Assembly (NCBI GenBank): GCA_016934575.1
Contig: JAFGSN010000106.1
Span: forward strand, 1-41,100
Source: Vicinamibacteria bacterium
GTDB lineage: Bacteria; Acidobacteriota; Vicinamibacteria; Fen-336
Direction of reading: 5' to 3'
DNA length: 41,100 nucleotides
This document shows, one piece after another, positions 1-8,629 of this stretch. The notes under the pieces are model-generated. The model searched no databases. It saw only the letters and a program-made list of their open reading frames with translations, and was not told where the DNA came from. Position 1 is the stretch's first letter. Every line of letters begins with the position of its first letter. The position numbers and the translations under genes were made by a program.

Positions 1-172
1 GAATCTCCGGATCGTGTCCCGCCGAATCATCGACGACGACGAAGCGCACTTCCCGGGCAGGGAGGGCGCTGGCGTCCAGGACGGCGAGGAGATTATCGCG
101 CAGCTTTAGGTATGCTTCGACGTCGCCATAGATAGGCGACACGATCCAGAGTGTATGTGCGTCTGATGTCAC
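1..172 (-). CDS. Glycosyltransferase family 2, N-terminal part (cut by window edge)
   Basis: The reading frame starts at a GTG at 172-170 and runs off the left edge, giving 57 residues. A GGAGG ribosome-binding site lies at 182-186 on the minus strand, nine bases before the GTG, which fixes the start. The peptide opens with a beta strand and the pattern LWIVSPIYGD (residues 8-17), then a helix, then RFVVVDDSAG (residues 43-52). This matches the first nucleotide-sugar-binding strand and the strand ending in two aspartates of GT-A family 2 enzymes that transfer a sugar from a nucleotide donor. The acceptor and the catalytic C-terminal half are outside the window. The family call rests on the N-terminus only. 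Confidence 0.7.
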   Translation of the reverse strand, partial: MTSDAHTLWIVSPIYGDVEAYLKLRDNLLAVLDASALPAREVRFVVVDDSAGHDPEI

Positions 173-298
173 GGATTTGAACCTCCAGAACGTCACTAGA
201 CTAACGCGGCGCGTGCGGGAGGTAAACCGAGGGTGCTCATCTTGACACACTCCCAGAGGACGCAGTAGCTTCGCGTTCGACTGGAGTCGACGACAGAG

Positions 299-2044
299 AT
301 GATCCACAGACGCTGGGCCGGCACGGCGCTGATCGTGTTGATCGCCCTATTCGCGTATCTGGCGGTCACGAGCCTTTGGAGGAAGTCGGCCACGTTCGAC
401 GAGGTCGCCTACCTGCCGTCAGGATACGTCAACCTCGCTCTTTCCGATTACCGTATGATCCCCGAGCATCCGGCGTTGGTTCGCGGCCTGGCGGCATTTC
501 CGCTCCTCATGATGGACGTGCGACTCATGCATGATCCGGAAGAGCGATACTGGCGCAATCGCCGGCAGTTCGAGTGGGGTCGGCTTTTTCTCTATCATTG
601 GAACGACGGGGACAGGCTCCTTCATGCTTCGCGTCTCGTCATCGTCGCGCTGGGCGTCATCTTGATCCTGGCGGTCTTTTCCTGGGCACGCGCTCGGCAT
701 GGAATGGCGACCGCGCTCGTCGCCGCATTCTTCTGCGCGTTGAGCCCTGACGTGCTCGCTCACAGCCGGCTTGTCACGACCGATCTGGCCGCGGCGTTGC
801 TCTACTTTCTTACCGTCGTCTTGTTCCGCGCTTTACTCACGCGCGTCACGCCGATTCACGTTCTGACGACGGGGCTCGCATTGGGAGCCGCTCTGGCAAC
901 GAAGTTCTCGGCCTTTGGATTGGTCTTTATCTTGGGAATCCTTGCGCTCGTTGCCCTGGTCCGATCCGCTCCCGGTGAAATCGTCTACAACAGTCGGCTT
1001 CCCGCGCGGATCCTCGCCGCGCCTCGCCAGAGAATCGTTACGCTGGTCATCGTGTTTATCGCGCTATTCGCCGTGGCGTATATCGCCGTGTGGGCCGTGT
1101 ACGGATTTCATTTCGCGATATCGCCGGAGCGATCGTTCGTCGATTCGCTCGACTGGAGCGAGGAGGCGCCTTCAAGCGTTTATGTGAAGGGCCTCGTCGA
1201 TAGCGCGCGTCATCTGCATCTATTTCCGGAGGGATATCTCTTCGGTTTCTCTCGTTTTCTCAAACACTCGGAGGCTCGGCCCGCGTTCCTCCTAGGGCGG
1301 AGATCAATGACGGGATGGTGGTACTTCTTTCCAACGACTTTCGCCATCAAGACGCCCATTCCGTTGATGCTGTTCGTCGCGCTCGGCGTCACATCGCTAT
1401 GGGGGCGTCGCCGAGATCTGACGACGGCCTGTCTCTGGATTCCCGTTGTGGTCTACTTCGCATTCACGATGACAAGTCGTTTGAATATCGGACATCGACA
1501 CCTTCTTCCGATCTATCCGTTTCTTTTTGTCATAGCGGCGCGGGGCGTCATATGGACGTGGCGGACGCGCTTGAGGGGAATGCGAGCGCTCGTCCTTGCG
1601 CTCCTGGCCTGGTATGGATGGGGCACGATCACGCTTCATCCTCACTATCTGGCGTATTTCAACGAGATCGTCGGCGGGCCGAGAAACGGATACCAATGCC
1701 TCGTCGACTCCAGTCTCGACTGGGGACAGGATCTGATCGGTCTGCGCGACTACATGCGCTTGAAAGGCGTTTCGACAATCAAATTGTCGTATTTCGGCGC
1801 GGCGGAACCCGAATACTATGGCCTGCCCTGTGAGCGATTGCCCGGGCTGCCGATTCCCCGCCCGGTTACAAAGCAAGTGCGAAAGGGCGACTTGCTCGCG
1901 ATCAGCGCCACGCACCTGCAGGGTCTTTACGTCGATGACGAGATGCGCCGATTCATGAGGCGCTTGCGCCGTCAGCCCTTCCTGGATGCGATCGGCCATT
2001 CGATCTTCATTTACCGTGCGGAATTCGACGACATGCTGGAGTGA
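299..2044 (+). CDS. Family 39-type membrane glycosyltransferase (PMT/ArnT superfamily)
   Basis: This 581-residue protein has many hydrophobic segments, the first at residues 9-26. The first periplasmic loop holds Asp34-Glu35 in ATFDE and a His-Pro at 57-58. An acidic pair in this loop is the expected catalytic feature of GT39 enzymes, which move a sugar from a polyprenyl-phosphate donor to a protein or lipid on the outer face of the inner membrane. Near the C-terminus are YFNEIVGG and DSSLDWGQD, a pairing common in bacterial family 39 proteins of unknown acceptor. It is divergent from the partial family 2 glycosyltransferase, so both may serve surface glycan assembly. A possible -35 box TTGACA sits at 242-247, but the -10 is poor. 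The substrate cannot be told. Confidence 0.85.
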   Translation: MIHRRWAGTALIVLIALFAYLAVTSLWRKSATFDEVAYLPSGYVNLALSDYRMIPEHPALVRGLAAFPLLMMDVRLMHDPEERYWRNRRQFEWGRLFLYHWNDGDRLLHASRLVIVALGVILILAVFSWARARHGMATALVAAFFCALSPDVLAHSRLVTTDLAAALLYFLTVVLFRALLTRVTPIHVLTTGLALGAALATKFSAFGLVFILGILALVALVRSAPGEIVYNSRLPARILAAPRQRIVTLVIVFIALFAVAYIAVWAVYGFHFAISPERSFVDSLDWSEEAPSSVYVKGLVDSARHLHLFPEGYLFGFSRFLKHSEARPAFLLGRRSMTGWWYFFPTTFAIKTPIPLMLFVALGVTSLWGRRRDLTTACLWIPVVVYFAFTMTSRLNIGHRHLLPIYPFLFVIAARGVIWTWRTRLRGMRALVLALLAWYGWGTITLHPHYLAYFNEIVGGPRNGYQCLVDSSLDWGQDLIGLRDYMRLKGVSTIKLSYFGAAEPEYYGLPCERLPGLPIPRPVTKQVRKGDLLAISATHLQGLYVDDEMRRFMRRLRRQPFLDAIGHSIFIYRAEFDDMLE

Positions 2045-2072
2045 TTCATATCGAGCCTCCTCTCTGTCCCGC

Positions 2073-2086
2073 CCCCTTCGGAGGGG
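2073..2086. repeat. Short GC hairpin between convergent genes
   Basis: A 5-bp stem (CCCCT/AGGGG) with loop TCGG lies in the 83-bp gap between the converging glycosyltransferase and galT genes. It could slow transcription from either side, but there is no T-run on either strand, so a classic intrinsic terminator is not supported. Confidence 0.3.
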
Positions 2087-2127
2087 TAAGCACAGGATTC
2101 ATGCGGAATCTTCAAGCGAGGCGTGGA

Positions 2128-3231
2128 TCATTCGACCCGATCGAGATAGTGCGTCTCCGGCAGCTCCCGCAACCGAGCCGCGGCTTGCTCCGGAGTGAGA
2201 TCGCGTTGCGGCGAGCCGAGCATCTCGTAACCCACCATGAATTTGCGGATCTTGGCCGAGCGGAGAAGCGGCGGGTAGAAGTGCATGTGCATGTGCCATT
2301 CCGGATGAAGTCGGCCGTCGGTGGGCTTTTGATGGAGTCCCATCGTGTACGGGAACGACGCATCGAAGAGATTGTCGTATCGCGTGGTCAGACGTATGAG
2401 AATATCGGCCAGGCCGCGTTGCTCGGCGTCGTTCAATCCGTCGATCGATTCGGCATGGCGCCGGCTGACGACAAGCGTTTCAAAGGGCCAGGTCGCCCAG
2501 AACGGCACGAGCGCGATGAAATGATCGTTCCGGCAGACGGCGCGTTCGTCGAGACGCTCCTCGATGTCGAGATAGTCGCAGAGAAGGCATCGTCCATGCC
2601 CCGTCAGGTGATTCATCTGTGACGACTGCTCCTTGAGCGGCTCGTTCGGAATGGCCTCGTCGGCCCAGATCTGGCAGTGCGGATGCGGATTGCTCGCGCC
2701 CATCATTTCGCCGCGATTTTCGAAGATTTGCACGTGGCGGATGAACGGTTTCTCGCCGAGCTCTCGATACTGATCGATCCAGACGCCGACAACGCGGCGA
2801 ACGGCGTCCGGCGACATGCGTGCAAGCGTGAGGCTGTGATCAGGGGAGAAACAGACGACGCGACAGACGCCGCGCGCGCTTCGCGCTTGAACGAGCGCGC
2901 CATGATCGATGACGCCCGACGGCGAATCCGGGAGAAGGGCGGCGAAGTCGTTGTCGAAAACGAACGTTCCCGTGTATCGCGGATTGCGATGACGTCCCGC
3001 GCGTTCGTTCCCCGGGCAGAGATAGCAGGCGGGGTCGTATCGCGGCCGCGTCTCGAGTGCCGGACGTTCCAACTGTCCCTGCCAGGGGCGCTGCGTGCGA
3101 TGGGGCGAGACGAGGACCCATTCACGGGTGAGCGGATTGAGCCGGCGATGTGCGTGCTGGACGGGATCGAACACGATGGTCGCGCCGATCGCCGGCTGTT
3201 TCTCAGGCCGGAGTGACTTCACCCGCTCCAT
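2128..3231 (-). CDS. galT: Galactose-1-phosphate uridylyltransferase
   Basis: This 367-residue protein matches the usual family length. It carries the active-site motif NPHPHCQIW, in which the second histidine is the nucleophile that becomes uridylylated, and a zinc-type CYLC pair near residues 67-70 that fits GalT. It exchanges UMP between UDP-glucose and galactose-1-phosphate in the cytoplasmic Leloir pathway. The start overlaps the end of galK by 29 bp, so the two are probably translated together. No galE or galM is present in the window. The ATG at 3231 has only a weak ribosome-binding site, as expected for a coupled gene. Confidence 0.96.
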   Translation of the reverse strand: MERVKSLRPEKQPAIGATIVFDPVQHAHRRLNPLTREWVLVSPHRTQRPWQGQLERPALETRPRYDPACYLCPGNERAGRHRNPRYTGTFVFDNDFAALLPDSPSGVIDHGALVQARSARGVCRVVCFSPDHSLTLARMSPDAVRRVVGVWIDQYRELGEKPFIRHVQIFENRGEMMGASNPHPHCQIWADEAIPNEPLKEQSSQMNHLTGHGRCLLCDYLDIEERLDERAVCRNDHFIALVPFWATWPFETLVVSRRHAESIDGLNDAEQRGLADILIRLTTRYDNLFDASFPYTMGLHQKPTDGRLHPEWHMHMHFYPPLLRSAKIRKFMVGYEMLGSPQRDLTPEQAAARLRELPETHYLDRVE

Positions 3232-4369
3232 CCGATGCGGTGCAGACGTAAACGTCGGGTTTCATAAAGTGTTTGATCTCGTACTCCTGCCGGACGGCGC
3301 CGACGAAACCTTCCACATGATCCTCGGCCACGATGTTGATGGTGCAGCCGCCGAATCCGCCGCCGGTCATGCGCGCGCCAAAGACGCCTTGATGGGCGGA
3401 CGCGATCTCGACGAGGGAGTCCAGCTCCACGCAGCTCACCTTGTAGTCGTCGCGCAGGCTGGCATGCGAGGCGGTCATGAGCCGGCCGAGGCGGCTCAGA
3501 TTGCTTTCTTCGAGGGCCTTGGCGGCCTCTACGACGCGCGCGTTTTCACTGACGACATGACGGCAACGGCGCGCGACGGATGCCGGCAAGCGGCTGTTCA
3601 AGCTCCGGATCTGCTCCATGGTGACGTCGCGCAGCGCGTGTATGGCGGGGATCGAGCGGCGGATGAGCTTGACTCCCATCTCGCACTCGGCGCGCCTTCT
3701 GTTGTACTCGCCGCTCGCCAGCTCATGCTTGACCATGGTGTTGCAGATGACGAGACGCACGTTCGGAGGAAGAGGCACGGCGCGGAAGGCGAGAGAGCGG
3801 CAGTCGAGCATCAGGGCATGCCCGGCTTGGGCGTGGCATGAGATGAACTGGTCCATGATGCCGCAGCGCATGCCGACGAAATCGTTCTCCGCCCGCTGGC
3901 ACAGGAGCGCCAATTCGAGAGGGGGCAGCGAGTCGCGGTTGACGTTGAGAAGCGCCAGCGCAGTAGCGACCTCGATCGCGGCCGATGATGATAGTCCGGC
4001 CCCCAGGGGGATCTCGCCTTTGATGAGGAGATTTGCGCCCCGCAGACGATGATCGGCGCGCTCGAGGACGACGGCGACGCCGCGCACGTAGTCGCTCCAG
4101 TGACGCATCGGTTTCGGGTCGGTCTCGTCGAGATCGAAGACGCGCTCATCATTGTAATTCTCGGAGCGGATGACCAGCATGCGGTCGTTCCGCGCGGCGG
4201 CCGCCACGAAGGTCGCGAAATCGATCGCTGCCGGCATGACGAAGCCGTCGTTGTAGTCGGTGTGCTCGCCGATCAAGTTGACGCGTCCCGGAGCGCGAAA
4301 GACGCGCGGTTTGGAGTTGAACCGCTCCCTGAAAAGCCTCGCGATGCTGGAGGTGATTTCAGAGGTCAT
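3203..4369 (-). CDS. galK: Galactokinase
   Basis: The protein is 388 residues from the ATG at 4369; a TTG at 4378 would add three residues. All three GHMP-kinase signatures are visible: the galactokinase signature [15 protein letters not shown] near the N-terminus, the ATP-binding [10 protein letters not shown], and the C-terminal GGGFGG. It phosphorylates alpha-D-galactose with ATP to galactose-1-phosphate, the substrate of the overlapping galT product. The stop codon of the upstream sodium symporter is only about 20 bp away, so the order symporter-galK-galT forms an uptake and phosphorylation operon. Neither candidate start has a strong Shine-Dalgarno site, consistent with translational coupling. 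Confidence 0.96.
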   Translation of the reverse strand: MTSEITSSIARLFRERFNSKPRVFRAPGRVNLIGEHTDYNDGFVMPAAIDFATFVAAAARNDRMLVIRSENYNDERVFDLDETDPKPMRHWSDYVRGVAVVLERADHRLRGANLLIKGEIPLGAGLSSSAAIEVATALALLNVNRDSLPPLELALLCQRAENDFVGMRCGIMDQFISCHAQAGHALMLDCRSLAFRAVPLPPNVRLVICNTMVKHELASGEYNRRRAECEMGVKLIRRSIPAIHALRDVTMEQIRSLNSRLPASVARRCRHVVSENARVVEAAKALEESNLSRLGRLMTASHASLRDDYKVSCVELDSLVEIASAHQGVFGARMTGGGFGGCTINIVAEDHVEGFVGAVRQEYEIKHFMKPDVYVCTASDGAGEVTPA

Positions 4370-4390
4370 GCTTTTCAATACGATTATCGA

Positions 4391-6292
4391 TTACCAGAAA
4401 ATCGCGTAGAGAATCAACGTCGCCGCCACGATGACGATTCCCCATGTCCTTGCCCTCGGCGAGCTGGCCACCTCGATCTTCGTCTGTGCGGGCAGCGTCA
4501 CCGGGGCGGGCAGCGGCTTGATGACGGTGATGATCGCCATGACCGCGAGGACGGCGCCGAAGACGACGGCCATACGGTCGAGAAACGCCAGGCTCGGCCA
4601 GGACAGCTTGAGGATTCCGTAAAGGATCGGACTGAGGACGAGACCGGTGACGCCGCAAGCGCCCGGCGCTTTGTGCACGATCAGGCCGAAGACGAAGATG
4701 GCGAGAACGCCCGGCGAGATGAAGCCCTGGAATTCCTGAATATAAGTGAATATTCCGCCGAAACGCGGATCGCCAAGCAGCGGCGCGATCAGACAGCCGA
4801 TGACGACAAAGATCGCCACGCACAGGCGACCGACGGCGACGAGATTCGCCTGGCTGGCGCCCTTGCGCAGGTATTGACGGTAGAGGTCCATCGTGAAGAT
4901 CGTCGAGGCGGCGTTGAGCATCGCCGCCAGCGAGCTCATGACGGCGCCGAGGATGGCGGCGAGCATGAAGCCCCGCAGGCCGGGCGGGATCAGACGTTTG
5001 ATGAGCAGGGCAAAGGCCGAGTCGTACTGGTAACCGATGAGGCGCCGCTGCACTTCAAGCCGCTCAGCGGGCGGGCGCGAGACGTTCCGGCGAGAGACCG
5101 CATCAAGCAGTCTGGCGTTGGCCTCGGCGACGGGCAAATCCTCGGACAAGGGCAATCCGGAGACTGTTGCGTTGAAAGCGGCCATCTCGCGTGCCAGATC
5201 GGGGTAGAGGCCGGCAAAATCGGCGTTGAAATCAAAGACTTTCTTGTCGGCCGAAGGATCGGTTTTGACGCTTTCGAAAGCCGCGAGCGCCGCTCCGTTG
5301 GTCTTGGCGCGCGCCTCCTCCTGCATCTCGCTCTTGTAGAGGTTGAAGGCGATCATGCCCGGCACGACGATGATGAACGGAATGACAAGCTTGAGGCCGG
5401 CGGCGAAGACGATGCCTTTCTGGCCTTCGCTCACGGAGCGGGAACCGAGCGTGCGTTGCGTGATGTACTGATTCAGCCCCCAATAATAGAAGTTCGGGAT
5501 CCACAGGCCGACGACCAGGGCCGTCCAGGGAACGTAGAGGTCCGTGCTTGGCAGGACCATGTGAAGCTTGTGCGAGTTCAGCTCCATGAAGCGCGCCAGG
5601 CCGCCCGCGCCCGCCATCTCGTCGCTCAGGCCGAGGAGCGCGGGCTCCGTCCGGCCCAGCGTGATCATCGCGAAGATCACGACGATCGCGCCTCCCAGAA
5701 TCAGCGCCGAACCCTGGAGCAGGTCGGCCCAGGCGCATGCCTTGAGTCCGCCGGCCATGACGTATGCGGCGGCGAGAAGGCCGATCATCCACGCGGCGGT
5801 CGATATATTGATCGGTCGCGCGCCGAAGATCTCGACGTCGCCGAAGAGGACGTCCACCGTGATTGCGCCGGAGTAGATGACGGCCGCGATCGTGACGCCG
5901 ATGTAGATGATCATCATGAAAATCGACATCGTCGTGCGCGCCGCGGGGCTGTATCGGTACTCGAGGAACTCCGGGATGGTGTAAATGCCGGCGCGCAAGA
6001 ATTTGGGGATGAAGAAAAACGCCACGACGACGAGAGTGACGGCCGCCATCCACTCGTAGCTCGCGATGGCGAGGCCGATATAGTCGGCCGCCTGGCCCGA
6101 CATGCCGACGAACTGCTCGGTCGAGATGTTGGCGGCGATGAGCGAGAAGCCGATGAGCCACCAGGTCAATCCCCGTCCCGCGAGAAAATACGCCTCGCTA
6201 TCCTTTTCATGACGACTCTTGAGAATGCCAACGGTGAGCACTGCGGCGATGAATCCAACGAATACGATGATGTCGAGGAGCGCGGTCGGCAT
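4391..6292 (-). CDS. SSS-family sodium:sugar symporter, probable galactose importer
   Basis: This is a 633-residue polytopic membrane protein of the SGLT/solute:sodium symporter family. The N-terminal part has the ISTEQFVGMSGQA region typical of SGLT proteins, and later there is AVMSSLAAMLNAASTIF, the usual transmembrane helix 8-9 region near the sodium site. The galactose assignment comes from position directly before galK and galT, not from specific residues. A hydrophilic stretch of about 100 residues (roughly 318-425) interrupts the membrane core where most relatives have a short loop. An excellent AAGGAGG site (6300-6306) sits seven bases before the ATG, fixing the start. It is probably the first gene of the operon. 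Confidence 0.88.
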   Translation of the reverse strand: MPTALLDIIVFVGFIAAVLTVGILKSRHEKDSEAYFLAGRGLTWWLIGFSLIAANISTEQFVGMSGQAADYIGLAIASYEWMAAVTLVVVAFFFIPKFLRAGIYTIPEFLEYRYSPAARTTMSIFMMIIYIGVTIAAVIYSGAITVDVLFGDVEIFGARPINISTAAWMIGLLAAAYVMAGGLKACAWADLLQGSALILGGAIVVIFAMITLGRTEPALLGLSDEMAGAGGLARFMELNSHKLHMVLPSTDLYVPWTALVVGLWIPNFYYWGLNQYITQRTLGSRSVSEGQKGIVFAAGLKLVIPFIIVVPGMIAFNLYKSEMQEEARAKTNGAALAAFESVKTDPSADKKVFDFNADFAGLYPDLAREMAAFNATVSGLPLSEDLPVAEANARLLDAVSRRNVSRPPAERLEVQRRLIGYQYDSAFALLIKRLIPPGLRGFMLAAILGAVMSSLAAMLNAASTIFTMDLYRQYLRKGASQANLVAVGRLCVAIFVVIGCLIAPLLGDPRFGGIFTYIQEFQGFISPGVLAIFVFGLIVHKAPGACGVTGLVLSPILYGILKLSWPSLAFLDRMAVVFGAVLAVMAIITVIKPLPAPVTLPAQTKIEVASSPRARTWGIVIVAATLILYAIFW

Positions 6293-6489
6293 TGATCAGC
6301 CTCCTTGTTAGTGGAGCCCATGTGCTCGCATCGCAGAGCGACATCATAACGCAAAACCGTATCCGCCTTTCGGCGAGAACGGTCGCTCTCGGCGGGTCGT
6401 TTCGGAACGACTCCGTCCATTGACACACGAGATTACGGGTGGGCGCGGGGCGAAGGGCACGGCAGAGCGCGCGGAGCGGCCTTGCTGAA

Positions 6490-7128
6490 TCAAGAACGGC
6501 GCGGAGTCAGGCCGTGAAAGAGGCAGTTGAGATGCAGATCGGTCAGTCGCTCGATCTCGGGAGTGAAGCCGCGGCTGCCCGCGGTCGGCAGGCTGTCGCT
6601 GAGCAGCAACACGACCAGTCCATGCACATGCGTCCAGACGAAGAACGTCAGTTCCATCAGATCGCCCGTACGTATGCATCCGACGCGCTGGCCGTCCGAG
6701 AGGCACGCCAGAACATGCCCGAGCGCGGCATGCGCCGCTTCGTGCAAGGTCGGGTACTTTTCGATTGGAGGCCGCGCGGTGCCGAACATCAGGTGATACT
6801 CGGCGGGATGTTTCATGGCGAAGCGAACGTACTCGACGCCTAAGGCGCGCAAACGTTCCGCTGGATCGCCCGCTGCCCTCATGAAGACGCGGCGTATCGA
6901 GCGCATGAGCGTGCGAAATCCTTCTTCGGCCACGGCGGCGACCAGAGCCTGCTTGTCGGCGAAATGGCGGTAAGGCGCCGTCTGCGAGACCCCCGCGCGG
7001 CGCGCGGCTTCGCGCAGCGACAGGGCCTCGTCTCCGCCGGTCCGAATCAGGCGCACCGCCTCTCGGATGAGAGTGCGGCGAAGATCGCCGTGATGGTAGC
7101 GTGATCTTTTCTTGTTCCGGCGCGCCAT
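6490..7128 (-). CDS. TetR/AcrR-family transcriptional regulator
   Basis: The protein has 212 residues. The N-terminal DNA-binding domain (about residues 10-60) reads as a typical TetR helix-turn-helix, with SLREAARRAGVSQTAPYRHF as the turn and recognition helix. The C-terminal region (about 80-205) looks like the ligand-binding domain of the TetR_C_13 (WHG) type, with RFAMKHPAEYHLMFG. The ligand is unknown. It lies about 200 bp upstream of the symporter-galK-galT operon on the same strand, so it might control that operon, but it could equally act on itself or on the divergent gene at 7243. Some codons before the ATG (ATTCGCTC) show no clear ribosome-binding site. Confidence 0.9.
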   Translation of the reverse strand: MARRNKKRSRYHHGDLRRTLIREAVRLIRTGGDEALSLREAARRAGVSQTAPYRHFADKQALVAAVAEEGFRTLMRSIRRVFMRAAGDPAERLRALGVEYVRFAMKHPAEYHLMFGTARPPIEKYPTLHEAAHAALGHVLACLSDGQRVGCIRTGDLMELTFFVWTHVHGLVVLLLSDSLPTAGSRGFTPEIERLTDLHLNCLFHGLTPRRS

Positions 7129-7171
7129 GAGCGAATGATAGCAACAATCGGAACGATAACGAGGGTCTCGC

Positions 7172-7180
7172 TGATATAAT
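7172..7180 (+). promoter_or_regulatory. Extended -10 promoter for the MerR-like gene
   Basis: The string TGATATAAT is a perfect extended -10 element (TGnTATAAT) 63 bases before the ATG at 7243. No good -35 hexamer is seen, which an extended -10 can tolerate. It lies in the divergent gap shared with the TetR gene. Confidence 0.5.
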
Positions 7181-7242
7181 CAACAAATGATTTCCGGGTC
7201 GACGCGCCGACCAGCCGTGGCCTGGACCGGAGCGTTTCGATC

Positions 7243-7626
7243 ATGAAGTACTTCACGACTCTCGATGTCGCGCATCAGCTCGGCATCAGCAAGCAGACGC
7301 TTCTCAACTGGCTTTACGCGCGCAAGGTGCCCGAGCCGCCTCGCAACAAGGCCGGCTATAGACTGTGGAGCCCGGCGCGGGTCGATCTCGTCAAGAGTCT
7401 TATCTGGGAGGGGCGTCTCAACAAGCGCACGGTCATCTATCGCCGGCCCACGCGCCGTGCCGACATCGTGGCGGAACTAGCGCGCGACGTCGTTCATTTT
7501 CTGCATGATGCGAACGTCGGCATGGAAGTGTTCATCAAGGAATTGCGCGCCGCGCAGGCGCGCAAGCGAACGGCGAAACCGAGCGCCGTGAAGCGCCGCG
7601 CGCGCGTCGCGCGGCGCAGAGCCTGA
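7243..7626 (+). CDS. Small MerR-like helix-turn-helix DNA-binding protein with basic tail
   Basis: The protein has 127 residues. Residues 1-45 hold a MerR/HTH_17-type winged helix: TTLDVAHQLGISKQTLLNWL followed by a wing with GYRLWSPARVD. There is no MerR-type effector domain with cysteines. The middle (about 70-100) is predicted helical, and the last 25 residues are very rich in lysine and arginine (KRRARVARRRA), suggesting nonspecific nucleic-acid contact. It could be a local regulator or a nucleoid-associated protein; no target can be inferred. A GGAG ten bases before the ATG is the likely ribosome-binding site. Confidence 0.75.
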   Translation: MKYFTTLDVAHQLGISKQTLLNWLYARKVPEPPRNKAGYRLWSPARVDLVKSLIWEGRLNKRTVIYRRPTRRADIVAELARDVVHFLHDANVGMEVFIKELRAAQARKRTAKPSAVKRRARVARRRA

Positions 7627-7703
7627 CGGAGACTGTTGCGTGCGTCTTACGTGCGCCGGCGCGACGAAGCGGAAGGCATGCTCGGGCCGCGAGGTCGCGG
7701 CGC

Positions 7704-7891
7704 TCAACCGCGCGCCATGACGGCCAGCCGGTCCAGCTTCTCGCGATACCCGAGAGTGATGAGCACGTCGCCTCTCTCGATCGCGAGCTCGGACGCGGGA
7801 TCGGGGTCCAATTCTGAATGAACCGGTATACAAACGTTCCGCCGATGACGAGCAGGAATGGAACGTAGAGGGCGTGCCTGCGGATCGGCAA
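7704..7891 (-). pseudogene. Remnant of a TrkA-type potassium channel gene with internal deletion
   Basis: A TTG at 7891, seven bases after a GGAGG (7899-7903), begins a basic, then hydrophobic segment (PIRRHALYVPFLLVIGGTFV) like the first helix of bacterial two-helix potassium channels. After about 27 codons the frame becomes meaningless. In another frame, starting at about 7788, the sequence reads ELDPDPASELAIERGDVLI, then LGYREKLDRLAVMARG and stop, which is the typical end of an RCK_C (TrkA_C) regulatory domain. The two ends meet near 7785-7805. The pore, the filter and the whole RCK_N domain are missing. I read this as a gene that lost most of its interior plus a frame change; an assembly error is the main alternative. 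Confidence 0.6.
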
Positions 7892-7926
7892 GCGACGGCC
7901 TCCGTGCGTAACGCGTTAGGAAGGCA

Positions 7927-8595
7927 TCAAGCCCCGTCGAGTCCGATCCGCGAAGAGGATAATATATTGCGGGAGCTGCAATCTCGGCCGCTCACGGCCG
8001 CGAACGACCATTCCGCGACGAACGTCGCGATCGGCCGCGTGAGCGCCGCCGAACCGTCGCCGGGGAGCCGGACGACGGTGTTTAGCGGGCTGCGTTCAAG
8101 AGCGGCGCGGAAGGGCGCGACGTGCACGTCATCGTGAAACACGGCGAGTAACGGGATGCGCGCGGCGTCGATTCTGGAGGCGAGATCGTGCTGCTTTTGT
8201 TCGTGAAGGCTCGCGATGATGGGTGCAAGCGCGACGACGCCCTGGACCGGGGCGGAGTCGGCGAGCGCCAGCGCCAACATGCCGCCGCGGCCGTGGCCGG
8301 CGAGAATGACGGGCAGCCGCTCTGGCCAACGGGCGTCGATCGCGGCCAGACAGTCGCGTATCAACGAAAGCCGGTCGGGATGCCGCGGATCAGCGAGAGC
8401 GCCCGGGTCGAGGCACACGATCTCGATTCGATCCGCCAGATCTTCCATGAATCCATTGAGCGCGGAATCGTCAAGAGGCGTGCCGTCGTCGGGGTGGAAG
8501 AGAAGGCGTGCCGAGGAACCGCCGTATGGCCCCAGACGCAAGGCATGCAGGCGCGGTTGAGCGCCGAAATAGAGATCCTGCCGCAGTATCGCCAT
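7927..8595 (-). CDS. Alpha/beta-hydrolase-like protein with glycine at the nucleophile position
   Basis: The protein has 222 residues. The order of strands and the motif LPVILAGHGRGGMLALALA (about residues 94-112) fit the nucleophile elbow of the alpha/beta-hydrolase fold, and LLAVFHDDVHVAPF (about 147-160) fits the later acid/histidine region. The usual elbow is Gly-x-Ser-x-Gly; here the central residue is glycine (codon GGC), so a standard serine hydrolase mechanism is not possible. It may be a pseudoenzyme or a decaying gene, and the low-complexity C-terminus also looks unusual. It lies 34 bp downstream of the SGNH lipoprotein gene on the same strand and ahead of the potassium-channel remnant, so these three were probably one operon. 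Confidence 0.6.
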   Translation of the reverse strand: MAILRQDLYFGAQPRLHALRLGPYGGSSARLLFHPDDGTPLDDSALNGFMEDLADRIEIVCLDPGALADPRHPDRLSLIRDCLAAIDARWPERLPVILAGHGRGGMLALALADSAPVQGVVALAPIIASLHEQKQHDLASRIDAARIPLLAVFHDDVHVAPFRAALERSPLNTVVRLPGDGSAALTRPIATFVAEWSFAAVSGRDCSSRNILSSSRIGLDGA

Positions 8596-8629
8596 GTACG
8601 CGCGCTCGGATCAGGGCCGGCTGCTTAAA

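Noticed and set aside
4049-6295. A 748-codon open frame on the plus strand opposite galK and the symporter.
   Set aside because: It is rich in Asp, Glu, Arg and His with no hydrophobic core and lies exactly antisense to well-recognised genes; GC-rich coding sequence often leaves such frames open.
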